NCBI GenBank assembly: GCA_018901675.1 | Contig: JAHIEH010000029.1 | Span: 1 to 23,111 of the forward strand | Source: Nanobdellota archaeon | Lineage (GTDB): Archaea; Nanobdellota; Nanobdellia; Pacearchaeales; GW2011-AR1 | Direction of reading: 5' to 3' | Length of the DNA: 23,111 bases | Part shown: positions 20,884 to 23,111 of the stretch, piece after piece | Layout: each line of letters begins with the position of its first letter | How positions within the stretch are numbered: the stretch's first letter is position 1 | Translations under genes and position numbers: made by a program | Notes under the pieces: generated by a model | What the model was told of the DNA's origin: nothing | The model's input: the letters and a program-made list of their open reading frames with translations, nothing else | Databases searched by the model: none

Positions 20884-21370
20884 TAAAAAAGCAATACTTA
20901 TGCCTGAAACTTTGAAAATACTAATGGCTGTAATATGCATTGTTTTGCTGGTTTATCTTTTTATGAGTTTGACTGGAGTTTTTACTCATAAGAATCAATT
21001 AAAACAAGCGCAGGATTCTCTTAACCAGATTAATTTAAAAATTGGGGGTTTGAGTGAGATTAAAAAAGAGGACACTCTTATGATTACAGGACCAAAGGAT
21101 TGGTATCTTGAATATTTTAAAAATGATAAAAAAATTTGTTTTTGCCAGGAATTTAGCGTATCTCCTTGTGAAGAGCAAGTAGGGGTTTGTGTTGTTGTTA
21201 ATGAAATAACTTTTGAACCAAGTTGTAATGAGAATTATCCTGTGCTTACCCCGGTTCCATCATCTATCCAAATTAGCCAACCAAGTTGTTTATATCTAAA
21301 AGCTGTCCCGGTTGAATTATCAGTAGAGAAAAGCAATAATCAAATAAAAATCTCTGTGAAGCTAAAATGA
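20876..21370 (+). CDS. Pilin-like protein with Cys-rich C-terminal domain
   Basis: The 164-aa protein begins MNNKKAILMPETLKILMAVI. Cleavage after KKA would leave Glu at +5 (I-L-M-P-E), the classical prepilin signature, followed by the hydrophobic helix (about 13-33). The exported part contains seven Cys, six of them in two clusters (KICFCQEF with VSPCEE; VGVCVV, PSCNEN and PSCLYL), consistent with a disulfide-stabilised domain. Its TGA overlaps the ATG of the next small gene by four bases (ATGA). Confidence 0.75.
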   Translation: MNNKKAILMPETLKILMAVICIVLLVYLFMSLTGVFTHKNQLKQAQDSLNQINLKIGGLSEIKKEDTLMITGPKDWYLEYFKNDKKICFCQEFSVSPCEEQVGVCVVVNEITFEPSCNENYPVLTPVPSSIQISQPSCLYLKAVPVELSVEKSNNQIKISVKLK

Positions 21371-21489
21371 TAAAAATGATAAATAAAAAAGCAGTTATGG
21401 AAGAGTTTATGGAAAAGGTATTGTGGATTTTAGCAGCGATTATAGTAATTGTAGGGGGGTATTTTTTAATTAAAACTTTGACTAGTTAA
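21367..21489 (+). CDS. 40-aa pilin-like protein
   Basis: The protein begins MIKMINKKAVMEEFMEKV and continues into a hydrophobic helix (LWILAAIIVIVGGYFLIKTL), ending TS. KKA before the amphipathic-hydrophobic stretch mirrors its neighbours, with Glu at +3 and +4. Almost nothing remains after the helix, so it can hardly form a globular pilin head. It may be a minor structural subunit or a small membrane partner. It begins at an ATGA overlap and ends one base before the next ATG. Confidence 0.65.
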   Translation: MIKMINKKAVMEEFMEKVLWILAAIIVIVGGYFLIKTLTS

Positions 21490-21490
21490 A

Positions 21491-22480
21491 ATGGACAAAC
21501 AATTAAACAAAAAAGGTGAGATGAGTTCAACAATGCTAGTAACGATAATACTTCTGATAATTGGATTTGTAATTATTCTCTGGTTTTGGTATCAGTTAAA
21601 TCCTACCGGCAAGATAGACCAAGAGACTTGCCACGAATCTGTTCTTTTTAGAAGCACTTTTAATCTTGGGCCTTTTGAGCCAGGTAGAAACATAATCCCA
21701 TTAAAATGTAAAACAGAGAAAATCTGTTTTGGAGAGAATTGTGAAGGTATGATTCCTACAAAAGAAAGTGTTGTTAATCAAGTAGATTTAAACAAGGATA
21801 ATCAAAAAGCTAAAGAACAGATTTTAGAAACAATTGCAAATGCTATGTATGACTGTCATTCAATGCTCGGAGAAGGAAAATTGGCATTTATGCCAAAAAC
21901 AACCTTTACGGAAAATTATTGTATTATCTGTTCTAGATTTGAATTTGATAAAGAAACGCAAAAACAAGTTGATAGCATTACTTATAAGGAATTTTATGAT
22001 TATCTGCTAAAAAAGAAAACTCCTGATGGAAAAAGTTATCTAGAGTATCTTTACCCCGGAGTTACGAGCGAACAAGTTGTTCAAGATCATTTTGAAAAAG
22101 TGAAGCAAGAAGACGAGTTAAGTGAATTAACTTTGGAAAATTGGAAAATGAATACTAATTATGAGGATGGTTATGCAATTGTATCTCAAATTCAGCCAGG
22201 TACTACTTGGTTTGGAAAATCTTTAACATTTGGAGCGGCATTAGCAGGAATTGGATTAACTGTTGGGGGAGTAGCACTTACTGGTACTGGTGTGCTAAGT
22301 CCAATAGGAATTCTAATTATTAAAGTAGGGGTAACAACGACTGTTGTATCTACTAGTGCAGTTTATTGGTATAGCCATAGTGGTAATGGAAATTTTAAAC
22401 AATCCCCCCCAAGTATTTTTCCTTATGACCAAAAAAGTTTGACAGCACTAAACTGCAATAGTTTTGAAAATGCCCCTTAA
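21491..22480 (+). CDS. Large pilin-like protein with conserved Cys domain and C-terminal hydrophobic hairpin
   Basis: The 329-aa protein starts MDKQLNKKGEMSSTMLVTII, with KKG before the hydrophobic helix (about 16-34). The exported domain has paired cysteines (KCKTEKICFGENC) and the segment IANAMYDCHSMLGEGKLAF followed by YCIICSRFEF, which looks like the conserved core of a DPANN-specific family of pilus-locus proteins; I recognise the pattern but no named family. Near the C-terminus a Gly-rich hydrophobic hairpin (about 245-295, GAALAGIGLTVGGVAL, GILIIKVGVTTTVV) may re-enter a membrane or pack into the filament. Last gene of this tight run. Confidence 0.75.
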   Translation: MDKQLNKKGEMSSTMLVTIILLIIGFVIILWFWYQLNPTGKIDQETCHESVLFRSTFNLGPFEPGRNIIPLKCKTEKICFGENCEGMIPTKESVVNQVDLNKDNQKAKEQILETIANAMYDCHSMLGEGKLAFMPKTTFTENYCIICSRFEFDKETQKQVDSITYKEFYDYLLKKKTPDGKSYLEYLYPGVTSEQVVQDHFEKVKQEDELSELTLENWKMNTNYEDGYAIVSQIQPGTTWFGKSLTFGAALAGIGLTVGGVALTGTGVLSPIGILIIKVGVTTTVVSTSAVYWYSHSGNGNFKQSPPSIFPYDQKSLTALNCNSFENAP

Positions 22481-22500
22481 TTTTTTAATTCTTAGTTAAA

Positions 22501-22508
22501 TTTATAAT
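22501..22508 (+). promoter_or_regulatory. TATA box of the last pilin-like gene
   Basis: TTTATAAT is centred at 22504.5, 26.5 bp before the ATG at 22531. GGGGGT directly before the ATG could also assist ribosome binding if the transcript starts earlier. Confidence 0.55.
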
Positions 22509-22530
22509 CTTGTTTTGGCTTTTTGGGGGT

Positions 22531-23111
22531 ATGAAAAAGAGGGCAGGACTGCTGAGAGACAAAAGAGCAGAAGATATTATTTTTCCGGTTATTATATTTA
22601 TTATTCTTAATTTAATCTTTTTTGGTAGTTTATGGTATTTTATTTATCAATCTTCCATAGGGGTTTTGGTTTATGAGCAGGTGTATGCAAAGCAAATTGC
22701 GCTGCTTATTGACAATGCAAAGCCGGAAATGACAATGCTTATTAATTTTGACAAAGGGTTGGAGATTGCTGGGGAAAATAAACAAGAAAAAGAAAACATT
22801 GTTATGGTTAATAGCGAGGAGCGTTCTGTAATTGTCAAGCTTTCTGGAAAAGGGGGGTATAAAATGAATTATTTTTCTGGTTATGATGTTTCTACAAGAT
22901 GGAATGACAATTCGTTTGAAATAAAAGTCGGGGAAGGAGAATGGTATCCTGAAAAATCTGGTTTAAAGGGAAAAACAATAAGCAGGGATTACAGCCAGAT
23001 TTTAAGTGTTATGGAATATGCAAAAGAAAATGCAGTAAGTGAGAGGATGTGCAATTGCGGGGATAAATGCAGAGATTATGCAAACTATATTATAGATGCT
23101 TCAAAAAAATA
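22531..23111 (+). CDS. Pilin-like protein, partial at the window edge
   Basis: The frame starts MKKRAGLLRDKRAEDIIFPV and stays open to the edge, where the last two bases (TA) could begin a stop. KRA before EDIIFPVIIFIILNLIFFGS again gives a basic, small-residue, hydrophobic-helix order. The rest (about 40-190) is a beta-rich exported domain, with strands such as SVIVKLSGKGGYKMNYFSG and FEIKVGEGEWYPE, ending in a Cys cluster MCNCGDKCRDY. The stand-alone promoter suggests a separate transcript from the five genes before it, but the topology places it in the same system. Confidence 0.75.
   Translation, partial: MKKRAGLLRDKRAEDIIFPVIIFIILNLIFFGSLWYFIYQSSIGVLVYEQVYAKQIALLIDNAKPEMTMLINFDKGLEIAGENKQEKENIVMVNSEERSVIVKLSGKGGYKMNYFSGYDVSTRWNDNSFEIKVGEGEWYPEKSGLKGKTISRDYSQILSVMEYAKENAVSERMCNCGDKCRDYANYIIDASKK

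Noticed and set aside
1..23111. tRNA, rRNA, CRISPR arrays, insertion sequences or replication origins
   Set aside because: I looked for cloverleaf patterns, regularly spaced long repeats, transposase motifs and origin-like repeat clusters on both strands and found none that I could support.

Overview
The window looks like a chromosome segment of an archaeon, most likely a small-genome DPANN lineage of the Woesearchaeota/Pacearchaeota type. The sequence is very AT-rich and the genes are tightly packed. Gene content is archaeal: a euryarchaeal-type Hef helicase and XPF-like nuclease, an archaeal ThpR, a PRC-barrel protein, a TadA/VirB11-type secretion ATPase with a TadC/FlaJ-like partner, and short pilin-like proteins. 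At a dozen or so genes an AT-rich TATA-like box is centred about 25.5 bp before a start codon, which implies mostly leaderless mRNAs. I used this spacing to correct several starts. Genes inside operons instead overlap by ATGA or carry GGAGG-type ribosome binding sites. The lineage call is an inference; no rRNA or tRNA gene is present to confirm it.

Layout. 1-168 is the tail of an unidentified gene. 231-866 is a type II toxin-antitoxin pair (winged-helix antitoxin, RelE-like toxin) behind a 22-bp perfect palindrome that covers the TATA box. 938-2402 has a small membrane protein diverging from an arginase/agmatinase-family enzyme and a membrane protein. 2452-3490 has ThpR, preceded by a 14-codon ORF, and an unknown 112-aa protein. 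3471-6550 is a Hef-like repair system split into separate nuclease and helicase genes, with an EEP-fold hydrolase gene on the opposite strand between them. 6639-9542 holds membrane proteins: a small 2-TM protein, a site-2-protease homologue that lacks its HExxH motif, a PRC-barrel protein and two paralogous multi-TM proteins. Two of these genes are preceded by nearly identical 17-18 codon ORFs that share the peptide FSNFPFF.

9780-23111 is a secretion or pilus locus. Two coiled-coil genes run leftward. Rightward runs a secretion ATPase interrupted by a full-length 512-aa intein with a LAGLIDADG endonuclease domain, then a single ORF fusing a UDP-glucuronate decarboxylase to an NDP-sugar epimerase, then an MNT/HEPN pair behind a 20-bp-phased repeat array. 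The HEPN stop overlaps the start of the TadC-like membrane protein. After that come six consecutive small proteins with pilin-like N-termini, two of them only 40 and 51 aa; the last runs off the window.

The ATPase, TadC-like protein and pilin-like proteins probably form one type IV filament or Tad-like secretion machine. The sugar enzymes may supply precursors for surface glycans. The least familiar observations are the FSNFPFF mini-ORF pair, two 3' elements with covarying stems, the symmetrical divergent promoters, and the intein placed at the Asp box of the secretion ATPase.
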